Shown here piece after piece: positions 23,860-31,591 of a DNA stretch of 32,884 bases (its first letter is position 1; each line of letters opens with the position of its first letter). The translations under genes were made by a program, and so were the position numbers. The notes beneath the pieces are model-generated. The model worked only from the letters and a program-made list of their open reading frames with translations, was not told the DNA's origin and did not search any database. Source of the DNA: Bifidobacterium breve (GTDB lineage: Bacteria > Actinomycetota > Thermoleophilia > Miltoncostaeales > Miltoncostaeaceae); contig CAMAVU010000014.1 of assembly GCA_945861935.1 (NCBI GenBank), positions 1-32,884 of the forward strand, given 5' to 3'.

Positions 23860-25106
23860 CGACCCAGACAACGCCGTTCTCGTCCATCGAGGACGCCATC
23901 GAGGACATCCGCGCCGGCCGCATGGTCATCGTGGTGGATTCCGAGGACCGTGAGAACGAGGGCGACCTTGTCATCGCGGGCCAGTTCGCCACTCCCGATG
24001 CGGTGAACTTCATGATCACCCATGGCCGCGGGCTGGTGTGCCTCGCCCTCACCGAGGAGCGGTGCGAGCACTTGGGGCTGATGCAGCAGGTGAAGCGCAA
24101 CGAGACCCCCCTGGGGACCGCCTTCACCGAGTCCATCGAGGCACGGGACGGCATCAGCACCGGCATCAGCGCGCCCGATCGCTCCCGCACCATCATGGTG
24201 GCCATCGACCCGGACTCGACGGCGCGCGATCTGGTGAAGCCGGGTCACGTCTTCCCCCTGCGGGCGAAGGGCGGCGGGGTGCTGGAGCGCGCGGGCCACA
24301 CCGAGGCCGCCGTGGACCTCGCGCGTCTGGCGGGGCTCATCCCGTCCGGGGTGATCTGCGAGATCATGCGGGACGACGGGACCATGGCGCGTGTGGACGA
24401 CCTGATCGGCTACGCGGACGACCGTGGGCTCCGGATGATCACGATCACCGATCTGATCGAGCACCGCCGCCGCACCGAGCGCCTCATCGAGCGCGGGGCG
24501 GCCGTGTCCCTTCCCACCGAGTTCGGCCTGTTCACGGCCGTGGGCTACACGTCGCTGGTGGATGGCAAGCACCACATGGCGCTGGTGAAGGGCGAGGTCG
24601 CGGGCAAGCCCGACGTACTCGTGCGCGTTCACTCCGAGTGCATGACGGGTGACGTCTTCGGGTCGCTGCGGTGCGACTGCGGCGAGCAGTTGCATGCGGC
24701 GCTCAGGATGATCGAGGGCGAGGGCGCCGGCGTGCTGCTGTACATCGCCCAAGAGGGACGCGGCATCGGTCTCATCAACAAGTTGCGGGCATATGAGTTG
24801 CAGGATGCCGGGCGCGACACCGTCGAGGCCAATCTGGAACTGGGATTCCCGCCTGACCTCCGCGACTACGGCATCGGCGCGCAGATTCTGGTGGATCTCG
24901 GCCTCAGCACCATCCGCCAACTCACCAACAATCCCAAGAAGATCGTGGGGCTCGAGGGCTACGGGCTGAAGGTGGTCGAGCGCCTGCCCATCGAGGTGGA
25001 GCCCGGCGACCACAACGCCCGCTACCTGCAGACCAAGCGCGACAAGTTGGGGCACATCCTGCACCACAACGGGCTTGACCTCGATGAGGGGGACGACGGG
25101 CCCTGA
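23856..25106 (+). CDS. ribBA: Bifunctional DHBP synthase / GTP cyclohydrolase II, probable CTG start
   Basis: Makes both riboflavin precursors: DHBP from ribulose 5-phosphate (N-terminal domain) and the pyrimidine from GTP (C-terminal domain). It has 416 residues. The DHBP domain shows [11 protein letters not shown] and [11 protein letters not shown]. The cyclohydrolase domain shows [22 protein letters not shown] (three zinc cysteines) and [19 protein letters not shown]. The first in-frame ATG (23922) would remove the conserved opening helix [15 protein letters not shown] that precedes [12 protein letters not shown] in homologues. No ATG, GTG or TTG lies between it and the ribE stop. CTG at 23856 forms a CTGA overlap with ribE and has GGGGGGA 5 bases upstream, so it is the proposed start. 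Confidence 0.9.
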   Translation: MTTQTTPFSSIEDAIEDIRAGRMVIVVDSEDRENEGDLVIAGQFATPDAVNFMITHGRGLVCLALTEERCEHLGLMQQVKRNETPLGTAFTESIEARDGISTGISAPDRSRTIMVAIDPDSTARDLVKPGHVFPLRAKGGGVLERAGHTEAAVDLARLAGLIPSGVICEIMRDDGTMARVDDLIGYADDRGLRMITITDLIEHRRRTERLIERGAAVSLPTEFGLFTAVGYTSLVDGKHHMALVKGEVAGKPDVLVRVHSECMTGDVFGSLRCDCGEQLHAALRMIEGEGAGVLLYIAQEGRGIGLINKLRAYELQDAGRDTVEANLELGFPPDLRDYGIGAQILVDLGLSTIRQLTNNPKKIVGLEGYGLKVVERLPIEVEPGDHNARYLQTKRDKLGHILHHNGLDLDEGDDGP

Positions 25107-25130
25107 TGCTGAGCGGCAGCGGCTCGTGCA

Positions 25131-25149
25131 GGGGGCACTGTTCGCCCCC
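25131..25149. terminator. Hairpin between convergent ribBA and the secreted hydrolase
   Basis: GGGGGC (25131-25136) pairs perfectly with GCCCCC (25144-25149) across the loop ACTGTTC. It fills most of the 46-base convergent gap, so it could stop transcription from both sides. There is no T-tract on either strand. Confidence 0.5.
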
Positions 25150-25152
25150 GGG

Positions 25153-26991
25153 TCAGTCCAGCGGGGTATGGACGGGCGTGCCGCCGATGCTGCCCGTGTA
25201 GGCCCGCTCGCCGCCGCGTGCGAGGTAGAGGATGCCGTCCCACCCCCCCGGCCCGCTCACCCGGATCGAGCCTTCGAACGTCCTGCCGTTGAACCGGAGC
25301 GTGCCGGAGACCGCCACGCCCCTCACGGCGCTGAAGCGCGAATAGGTGATGGCGTCGCCGAGCAGGCCGGACTCGCGGGCCAACCCGCCGCGGATCCCGG
25401 GGACGGCATCGAGGCCAGCCTCGATCGCTGCGTCAAGGGTCAGCACGCCGTCCTGTATCGCGAGGCGCGCCGCGCGCATAACGCGTCCGGCCATCCCGGG
25501 GGCACCGGCCGGCCGGACGGCGTCGAGGGTCGCCGGGGGCACCGGGATGGGATTGGGGATCCGTGCCTCGCGGTTGCACCCTGCCGTGGACACGGGCCGT
25601 CCGTAGAGCAGGTTGCGCATCTGCGTGCGCGCACACGTGTAGGCGTACAGCAGTGAGTGGCCCGCTCCGGGGGCGATCACCAGATGCGCGTTCGTCGCGC
25701 GCGCACCCACGGCGCGCGCCGAGGCGACCGGCGTTCGCACATCCTGCCCGCCGTTGAGGATGAGGATGGGCACCGGCGGCAGCGCGGTGGGCACCAGAGG
25801 ATCAATGTTGCCTTCGGGCCACTCACGGCACGATCCTGCGATGCTGGCCGCGATCGCGTTGGCCGGGCTGAACGGGGCGAAGGCCGCAGGGCCCATCTCA
25901 TTGATCCGCGTGGTGAGCAGGGGGTCCCGCTGATCAACCGGGGTTGCAGTGGTCCACGGCACGGCCGCGTCCGCGCAGGCCGTTGCGTAGAACAGCGCCG
26001 CCGAGAGTTCGTGTGCGGGGGAGGGCTCCCCCCCCAACGCGATGGTGGCCAGGCGCAGCAGCGGGGCCGCGTCGCCCCCGCGCGCGGCGCGCACCGCGCC
26101 CGGCCACATCTCCCTCAGTCCCGGGTTGAGGTCGCCCGCCGCGAGGAGCAGGGGGAGGTCGTCCTGGTTCCCCGGCCCGCCGATGGACGTGCGCACGGCC
26201 CTGCCGCGGTCGGTGGTCTGCCATCCGCGCAAGGGCTGGGTGGAGGTCGCCGCGACGAGGGTGGTCAGGTCTCCGACCGGGTCGGGAGTGATCCCGGCGC
26301 AGCGTCCGTGAGCGCAGAGTGCCGTGAGGACGGGGGCGGCCGCCTGCAGCATCGGTGCGTCGATGCCGTCGAAGGTCGCCGGGTCCACGACGGAGTCCAG
26401 CACCAGATGGGTCACCCGCGAGGGGTACTCCTGCGCGTAATACTGGGAGACATAGGTGCCGTAGGAGATGCCACCGAGCGCCACCAGATCCACTCCGAGG
26501 CCCTCGCGCAGCGCTTCGATGTCGAGCACGCTGTCGCGCGAGGTGAAGAAGGCGCGCCGGGGGCCGATCTGGATGGCGCACTGCCCCACGGACGCCGACG
26601 TTTCCGACGAGCCGGGCGCATCGAGGGCACGGCAGCGGAGCGCACGCGTGCCGGTGCCGCGCTGGTCCAGCATCACCAGATCCCACCCGGGAATCGCCTC
26701 GGCGACGGGATCGTCGGGCTCGATGGGCGTCCCGGCCTGGCCTGGTCCGCCGGCGAGCAGGATCATCACACCCCGGCGCGCTCCGCGGGCGCGGAGGCGC
26801 TCGACCGCAAGCGTGAGCGTGCCGTTCGCGGGGTCCGCCCGGTCGAGGGGCACCGTGAGCGTGCCGCACTGCACGGGTGCCCGGTCCGGGCAGGTTCTGA
26901 ACGTGATCGGGCCAGCGGTCGCCGTGCCGACCCCCTGCAACCCGGCTGTGACGCAGGCTGCGATGGCCAGCAGGATGCGAAGACGCGCCAC
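25153..26991 (-). CDS. Secreted alpha/beta hydrolase, tripeptidyl aminopeptidase-like
   Basis: A 612-residue exported hydrolase of the TAP / prolyl-aminopeptidase type. The start GTG at 26991 gives RLRILLAIAACVTAGLQG, a signal peptide probably cut near TATA-GP. LLAGGPGQAG is the oxyanion GGPG region. The nucleophile is S176 in GGISYG, the acid is D417 in NGGQDVRTP, and the base is H445 in APGAGHSLL, so the triad is complete. Paired cysteines fit an exported protein. After H445 a tail of about 165 residues ends in strand-rich sequence (SGTLRFNGRTFEGSIRV), which I do not recognise. It lies opposite to the riboflavin genes, between ribBA and ribH. Substrate is probably peptide N-termini, but esters or lipids are possible. 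Confidence 0.85.
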   Translation of the reverse strand: MARLRILLAIAACVTAGLQGVGTATAGPITFRTCPDRAPVQCGTLTVPLDRADPANGTLTLAVERLRARGARRGVMILLAGGPGQAGTPIEPDDPVAEAIPGWDLVMLDQRGTGTRALRCRALDAPGSSETSASVGQCAIQIGPRRAFFTSRDSVLDIEALREGLGVDLVALGGISYGTYVSQYYAQEYPSRVTHLVLDSVVDPATFDGIDAPMLQAAAPVLTALCAHGRCAGITPDPVGDLTTLVAATSTQPLRGWQTTDRGRAVRTSIGGPGNQDDLPLLLAAGDLNPGLREMWPGAVRAARGGDAAPLLRLATIALGGEPSPAHELSAALFYATACADAAVPWTTATPVDQRDPLLTTRINEMGPAAFAPFSPANAIAASIAGSCREWPEGNIDPLVPTALPPVPILILNGGQDVRTPVASARAVGARATNAHLVIAPGAGHSLLYAYTCARTQMRNLLYGRPVSTAGCNREARIPNPIPVPPATLDAVRPAGAPGMAGRVMRAARLAIQDGVLTLDAAIEAGLDAVPGIRGGLARESGLLGDAITYSRFSAVRGVAVSGTLRFNGRTFEGSIRVSGPGGWDGILYLARGGERAYTGSIGGTPVHTPLD

Positions 26992-27043
26992 GCGGCGAGT
27001 GTGGCAGATCCCCGCGCCCCCCCGATCCGGCCGTGGTGCGGGG

Positions 27044-27057
27044 TAACCTGACGGCCA
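27044..27057 (+). promoter_or_regulatory. Putative leaderless promoter of ribH
   Basis: TAACCT (27044-27049) lies 8 bases before the ribH ATG, with no Shine-Dalgarno. It sits in the 66-base gap with the divergent secreted hydrolase, for which I see no equivalent box. No room exists for an FMN riboswitch. Confidence 0.45.
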
Positions 27058-27567
27058 ATGGCCAGGACCGATCCCGCCCCGCCCGCCGTGGCACTGCAGG
27101 TCGAGGACGTGCGTGTCGCGGCTCTCGTCGCCGGTTTCCACCGCGCCATCGCCGAGGCGCTTCTCCGTGGCGCGATGGGTCGGCTCGCCGGGAGCGGCCT
27201 GCCGGCCGACCGGGTGGACGTGCACTGGATCCCCGGAGCGTTCGAGGCCCCGGCGGCTGCGGCCGCCCTGGCCCGGACCGGGCGCTACGGCGCCGTGATC
27301 GCGCTCGGCGCGGTCATCCGCGGCGAGACGCCGCACTTCGGGTATGTCTGCGACGCGGCCGCCCACGGCCTTGTGCGCGTGTCACTCGACACCGGCGTAC
27401 CATGTGCCTTCGGGATCCTCACATGCGACACCATGGCGCAGGCCGAGGCCCGCGCGGGCGGCGAGAAGGGCAACAAGGGGGACGAGGCCGCCGACGCGGC
27501 GGTGTCGATGATCAACCTCCTGGCAGCCGCCCGGGCAATGGGCCCGGGCGGGGCGAACCGGTCCTAG
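27058..27567 (+). CDS. ribH: 6,7-dimethyl-8-ribityllumazine synthase
   Basis: Condenses DHBP and the ribitylamino-pyrimidine to lumazine, the substrate of RibE. It has 169 residues. [20 protein letters not shown] is the N-terminal strand-helix. IPGAFEAP is the substrate loop, [14 protein letters not shown] holds the catalytic histidine, and [14 protein letters not shown] then [12 protein letters not shown] is the phosphate-binding block. It is split from ribD-ribE-ribBA by the reversed hydrolase gene and has its own putative leaderless promoter. The stop TAG overlaps the rpmB stop on the other strand. Confidence 0.95.
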   Translation: MARTDPAPPAVALQVEDVRVAALVAGFHRAIAEALLRGAMGRLAGSGLPADRVDVHWIPGAFEAPAAAAALARTGRYGAVIALGAVIRGETPHFGYVCDAAAHGLVRVSLDTGVPCAFGILTCDTMAQAEARAGGEKGNKGDEAADAAVSMINLLAAARAMGPGGANRS

Positions 27568-27764
27568 GTGCCGGAGACGACCTTCTGCACCTTGCCGGCC
27601 TTCAGGCAGCGGGTGCAGACGTACGCCCGCTTGGCTGTGCCCGCCACCATGATGCGCACCTTCTGGAGGTTGGGGTCGAAGCGACGGGGCGTCGCGCGCA
27701 TGGAGTGGCTTCGGTTGTTCCCGAATGCGGGACCCTTGCCGCAGGACGTGCAGACCTTCGCCAT
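27564..27764 (-). CDS. rpmB: 50S ribosomal protein L28
   Basis: A 66-residue basic ribosomal protein. [21 protein letters not shown] is the L28 N-terminus. Two CxxC pairs (CTSC, CTRC) make this the zinc-binding form. Stop codons of rpmB and ribH interlock in the palindrome CTAG (27564-27567), leaving no space for a terminator. The divergent start of recG is 32 bases away, so rpmB and recG share a compact control region, as L28 and RecG genes do in many genomes. Confidence 0.95.
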   Translation of the reverse strand: MAKVCTSCGKGPAFGNNRSHSMRATPRRFDPNLQKVRIMVAGTAKRAYVCTRCLKAGKVQKVVSGT

Positions 27765-27796
27765 GTCGACCGATTACCTCAGGTAGGAGAGATGGG
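27765..27796. promoter_or_regulatory. Compact rpmB / recG divergent region
   Basis: Thirty-two bases separate the two starts. For recG, AGGAGA (27785-27790) lies 6 bases before the GTG. On the minus strand GAGG lies about 13 bases before the rpmB ATG, which is distant. No clear -10 of the TAnnnT type is seen for either gene here, so their promoters may overlap the opposite coding sequence. Confidence 0.3.
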
Positions 27797-30010
27797 GTGG
27801 CGACGTACGCCACGACGCGGGCACGATGCCACAAGACGGCCGCGGTTGCCAGCGTGAGCGTGAGTGACGATGCATTTGCACGGCACCGGGCCTCATCGCG
27901 CGCGCACGCCGTCCCCGCGCGGCCCGGCCCGGGGTGGTGGCCCTCCCCGCTCACGCACCTGCCCGGAGTGGGTCCGGCTGCCGCCCGGCACGCCGGGGCT
28001 ATGGGCCTGCTCACGATCGGTGACCTTGCCGAGCACCTGCCCAGCAGGTACCTCGCCTACGACGCGGCCCGACCCGTGGCCGATCTGGTGGACGGGGAGG
28101 AGGCCACCATCCGCGTGATGCTCGATTCCATCGCGGTCGTGCCGACGCGGCGCCGGCGGCTGCGGATCGTCCGGGCGCGTGTGCACGACGACAGCGGGAC
28201 CATCTCGGCGGTCTGGTTCAACCAGGCGTACCTCGTTGATCTCCTCGAGCCCGGCGCGGAACTGATGCTTCGCGGGCAGGTCCAACTCCGGCCCCAGCGG
28301 CAGGTGACGGTCAAGGCATACGAGGTGCTCGGCACAGGAACCTCCGCAGGTCTCCACACCGAGGGGCTCGTGCCGGTGTACCCGGCGACCGAGGCCATGC
28401 CGGCGCGGAGGCTGCGCGAGATGGTGGACGCGGCACGCCCCTACCTCGGGGCCGCCCCAGAGGTGCTCCCGGCATGGATCCGCGCACGCCTGGGGCTGGC
28501 CACGCGGGCGGATGCGCTGGTCGCCATGCACTTCCCGCGCACGGCGCGGGACCCGCGGGCGGGTCATCGTCGTCTGGCATTTGAGGAGTTGCTGGTGCTG
28601 CAACTCGGGCTCATTGCAGTGCGCCGGCACGAGGAGACGGCCCGACGCGCGCTGCCACTGGTGCCCACGGGCACGATCGCGCGGCGCGTGCGTGATGCCC
28701 TGCCGTTCACCCTCACCACCGAGCAGGAGCGTGTGTCGCGCCAGATCGGGCGCGATCTGGCGGGGCAGCGCCCCATGCGGCGCCTGCTGCAGGGGGAGGT
28801 CGGTGCGGGCAAGACGGTGGTGGCGGCGCTTGCCTGTGCGCATGCCGTCGAGGCCGGGGCGCAGGCGGCGATCCTCGTGCCCACCGAGACCTTGGCCGAG
28901 CAGCACCTGCGTACGCTCGATTCCCTGCTGGCCCCGGCCGGTATCGCCCCGGTGCTCATCACGGGCAATGTGCCGCGGGCCGAACGCGAGCGGCGTGAGA
29001 TGGCGGTGGCCACGGGCACGGCGTCCGTCGTGGTGGGCACCCAGGCGCTGCTCGTGGGGGGCGTGGCATTCGCGCGGCTCGGCCTGGTCGTGGTGGACGA
29101 GCAGCACCGCTTCGGCGTGGAGCAGCGTCAGGCGCTGGCGGACCGGACCGGCGCTTCTGCCGACGCCGCCCACCTGCTGTACATGACGGCCACGCCGATC
29201 CCGCGGACGCTGGCACTGACGGCATACGGTGATCTGCGGGTCTCGGCGATCCGGGGCAGGCCGCCGGGGCGGCAGGAGGTCAGGACGCGGTGGGTGCCTG
29301 AGGCTGAGCGTGGCGAGGCGTACGAGGAGGTGCGCGCCGAACTCCGTCGCGGCCGGCAGGCCTACGTCATCTGCCCCCTCGTCGCGGAGGGCGATGGGGA
29401 CACCCCTGCCCGGTCGGCGGTGGAGGAGGCCCGGCGCCTTGCCGCCGGGCCGTTCAGCGCGTTCCGCGTGGGGCTCGCGCACGGCGCCCAGAAGCCCCAC
29501 GAGCGCCGCGCGGCGATGGCGGCGTTCACCGCCGGGGAGACCGACCTGCTGGTGGCCACCACCGTGGTGGAGGTGGGCATTGACGTTCCGAACGCGACCG
29601 TGATGGTCATCGAGGACGCCGATCGGTTCGGCCTGGCCCAGTTGCACCAGATCCGGGGACGCGTGGGCCGCGGCGAGCACCCGGGCACCTGTCTGGTGTT
29701 CGCCGAGCCCGCGTCCGAGGACGGCACCCGTCGCCTTGAGGCGCTTGTCCAGACCAACGATGGATTCCGGCTTGCCGACATCGATCTCGACATCCGGGGC
29801 GAGGGCAGCATCATGGGGCTGCGTCAGTCGGGACCCACCGATCTGCGCTTCGCACGCCTTTCGCGCGACCGGCGCTCGTTGGCAGAGGCCCGGCGCATCG
29901 CGAGGGTCACCCTCGAGCGCGACCCCCGCCTGGAGCACGCCGAGCACGCGCTTCTGGCCGCGGCCGTGCACACGGCCTTCCCCGACATGCCACGGCTGCT
30001 CGACGCATGA
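27797..30010 (+). CDS. recG: ATP-dependent DNA helicase RecG
   Basis: Remodels stalled forks and branch-migrates Holliday junctions. It has 737 residues. The N-terminal wedge domain begins near LTHLPGVGPAAARH and contains the OB-fold part TIRVMLDSIAVVPTRRRRL. The SF2 core shows GEVGAGKTVVA (Walker A), VPTETLAEQH, DEQHRFGVEQR (DEQH box), MTATPIPRTLALT, ATTVVEVGIDVPNA and QIRGRVGRGEH. GTG at 27797 is chosen for the AGGAGA 6 bases upstream; later in-frame GTGs would shorten the poorly conserved first 40 residues. The stop overlaps rsmD (ATGA), a conserved recG-rsmD-coaD order. Confidence 0.95.
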   Translation: MATYATTRARCHKTAAVASVSVSDDAFARHRASSRAHAVPARPGPGWWPSPLTHLPGVGPAAARHAGAMGLLTIGDLAEHLPSRYLAYDAARPVADLVDGEEATIRVMLDSIAVVPTRRRRLRIVRARVHDDSGTISAVWFNQAYLVDLLEPGAELMLRGQVQLRPQRQVTVKAYEVLGTGTSAGLHTEGLVPVYPATEAMPARRLREMVDAARPYLGAAPEVLPAWIRARLGLATRADALVAMHFPRTARDPRAGHRRLAFEELLVLQLGLIAVRRHEETARRALPLVPTGTIARRVRDALPFTLTTEQERVSRQIGRDLAGQRPMRRLLQGEVGAGKTVVAALACAHAVEAGAQAAILVPTETLAEQHLRTLDSLLAPAGIAPVLITGNVPRAERERREMAVATGTASVVVGTQALLVGGVAFARLGLVVVDEQHRFGVEQRQALADRTGASADAAHLLYMTATPIPRTLALTAYGDLRVSAIRGRPPGRQEVRTRWVPEAERGEAYEEVRAELRRGRQAYVICPLVAEGDGDTPARSAVEEARRLAAGPFSAFRVGLAHGAQKPHERRAAMAAFTAGETDLLVATTVVEVGIDVPNATVMVIEDADRFGLAQLHQIRGRVGRGEHPGTCLVFAEPASEDGTRRLEALVQTNDGFRLADIDLDIRGEGSIMGLRQSGPTDLRFARLSRDRRSLAEARRIARVTLERDPRLEHAEHALLAAAVHTAFPDMPRLLDA

Positions 30011-30576
30011 GGGTCATCGCCGGGGACATGCGCGGCCGGCACCTCATCGCTCCCACGGGCGTGCGGACGCGCCCGACCGCAGATCGCGTCAAGGAGGCAC
30101 TGTTCTCGATCGTCGGGCCGGTCGGGGGCGCACGGGTGCTCGACCTCTTCGCGGGATCGGGCGCCCTCGCCATCGAGGCGCTGTCGCGTGGCGCGACGAG
30201 TGCGCTCTGCGTGGACGATGACCGGGGTGCCGTGGAGGCCATCCGCGCCAACGCCGCCGTGCTGGGCCTCGGAGACCGCCTGCGCGTGGTCCGGCGCGGG
30301 TGGCGGGGCGCTCTGGCGGATGCGGCGGAGGCCGGCGAGACCTTCGACCTGGTGCTGGCCGACCCGCCGTATGACCTCCTGCCGGTGATCCTCGATGAGA
30401 TCGGCCCCGCCGTGGCCCGTGTGACGGCTTCCGGCGCGATCGTGGTCATCGAGCACGCCCGTAGTGCGATCATTGGGACCGGCGGGGTTCCGGGCCTCGC
30501 CGTCGAACGCGCATCCACCCGCACATACGGGGACTCGGAGATCACCGTGATTTGGACTCAGGGAGCAGGAACATGA
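30007..30576 (+). CDS. rsmD: 16S rRNA (guanine-966-N2)-methyltransferase RsmD
   Basis: Methylates a guanine of 16S rRNA (G966 in E. coli) using SAM. It has 189 residues. MRVIAGDMRGRHL is the family start, VRTRPTADRVKEALFSIV follows, VLDLFAGSGALAIEALSRGA is the SAM-binding motif I, and the catalytic motif IV is ADPPYD. Both ends overlap neighbours by ATGA (recG before, coaD after), indicating tight coupling. Confidence 0.95.
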   Translation: MRVIAGDMRGRHLIAPTGVRTRPTADRVKEALFSIVGPVGGARVLDLFAGSGALAIEALSRGATSALCVDDDRGAVEAIRANAAVLGLGDRLRVVRRGWRGALADAAEAGETFDLVLADPPYDLLPVILDEIGPAVARVTASGAIVVIEHARSAIIGTGGVPGLAVERASTRTYGDSEITVIWTQGAGT

Positions 30577-31073
30577 GCACCGAAGGGCGAATCGCCCTGT
30601 GTCCGGGTACCTACGACCCGGTCACCTTCGGTCACCTCGACATCGTGGAGCGGGCAGCCCGCCTGTTCGCGACGGTCGTGGTGGCCATCGCTGATGGATC
30701 GAACACGAAGCAACCGCTGTTCACGGCGGATGAGCGAAGGGCTCTGGTGCGGACGAGCGTCGAACATCTCGGGAACGTCGAGGTCACGGGCTTCACCGGC
30801 CTCGTGATCGGGCATGCCCGCGAGGTGGGTGCCACGGTTCTCGTCAAGGGCGTACGTTCCGCGACGGATTTCGATTACGAGGCCCAGATGTCCCAGTTCA
30901 ACCGCCATCTCGCGGGCGATATCGAGACCATCTTCCTGCCCGCCTCGCCCGAGTGGGCGTTCATCAGTTCTTCCGGCGTCCGTGAGGCCGCCGCATGGGG
31001 GGCCGATGTGAGCGGGTGGGTGCCCGCACATGTCGCCGGGGCCCTCCGGGACCGACTCGGCCGCACGGCCTGA
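30573..31073 (+). CDS. coaD: Phosphopantetheine adenylyltransferase
   Basis: Adenylates 4'-phosphopantetheine, the penultimate step of coenzyme A synthesis. It has 166 residues, the usual size. The nucleotidyltransferase motif is CPGTYDPVTFGHLDIVERA, with the (T/H)xGH element TFGH. LVKGVRSATDFDYEAQMSQFNRHL is the phosphopantetheine pocket, and ISSSGVREAAAWGADVSGWVP is the C-terminal SSS/T motif. ATG at 30573 overlaps the rsmD stop. The next gene starts 13 bases after its stop. Confidence 0.97.
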   Translation: MSTEGRIALCPGTYDPVTFGHLDIVERAARLFATVVVAIADGSNTKQPLFTADERRALVRTSVEHLGNVEVTGFTGLVIGHAREVGATVLVKGVRSATDFDYEAQMSQFNRHLAGDIETIFLPASPEWAFISSSGVREAAAWGADVSGWVPAHVAGALRDRLGRTA

Positions 31074-31086
31074 CAAAGGACGACCC

Positions 31087-31587
31087 ATGGATGTTCTGGC
31101 CCTCATCGACAAGCTGGACGACCTCGTGCACAACGCGCGCGCGGTGCCCCTGACGGATCAGGTGCGCATCGACCGGGAGGCGGTGTACGAACTGCTGGAC
31201 CAGATGCGCTCGACAATCCCCGAGGAGATCAAGCAGGCGCGCTGGATCGTGAAGGAACGTCAGGAGATGCTGGCCGAGGCCAAGCGCGAGGCGGACCGCA
31301 TCGTGGAGGAGGCGCGCGATAAGGCCGAGCGCCAGGCATCGCAGCAGGCCGTCGTGACGCTCGCGGAGAGGCAGGCCGCCGAACTTCTGGACGACGCCCG
31401 CCTGCGCGAGCGCGAGGTGCGCCTCGGCGCCGAGGACTACGCCGACGAGGTGCTGGGCACGCTCGAGGTCAACCTCGAGAAGTTCACGGCTGCGGTGCGT
31501 CGTGGTCGTGAGCGGCTGCAGGGCAAGCCCGAGGGCAACGCCGGGGACGGCCCGTTCGTCACCGACGAGTCCTCGTCCGACTACTGA
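31087..31587 (+). CDS. SepIVA/DivIVA-like coiled-coil protein, short form
   Basis: A 166-residue, highly charged, helical protein with no membrane segment. The N-terminal part (DVLALIDKLDDLVHNARAVP, then IDREAVYELLDQMRSTIPEE) resembles mycobacterial SepIVA (Rv2927c), a DivIVA-domain protein required for septation. Residues 60-115 are a continuous coiled coil rich in Glu, Ala and Arg. SepIVA of mycobacteria has a longer coil, so this is a shortened version. ATG at 31087 has AAAGGA 6 bases upstream. Rv2927c is likewise followed by a DUF177 gene (Rv2926c), which supports the link. Role in division or envelope growth is inferred; an ATP-synthase-b-like label would be a compositional artefact. Confidence 0.7.
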   Translation: MDVLALIDKLDDLVHNARAVPLTDQVRIDREAVYELLDQMRSTIPEEIKQARWIVKERQEMLAEAKREADRIVEEARDKAERQASQQAVVTLAERQAAELLDDARLREREVRLGAEDYADEVLGTLEVNLEKFTAAVRRGRERLQGKPEGNAGDGPFVTDESSSDY

Positions 31588-31591
31588 TCAG

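Noticed and set aside
27893-29971. Minus-strand open frame of about 690 codons opposite recG
   Set aside because: No family motif, shadow composition, and recG is intact on the other strand.
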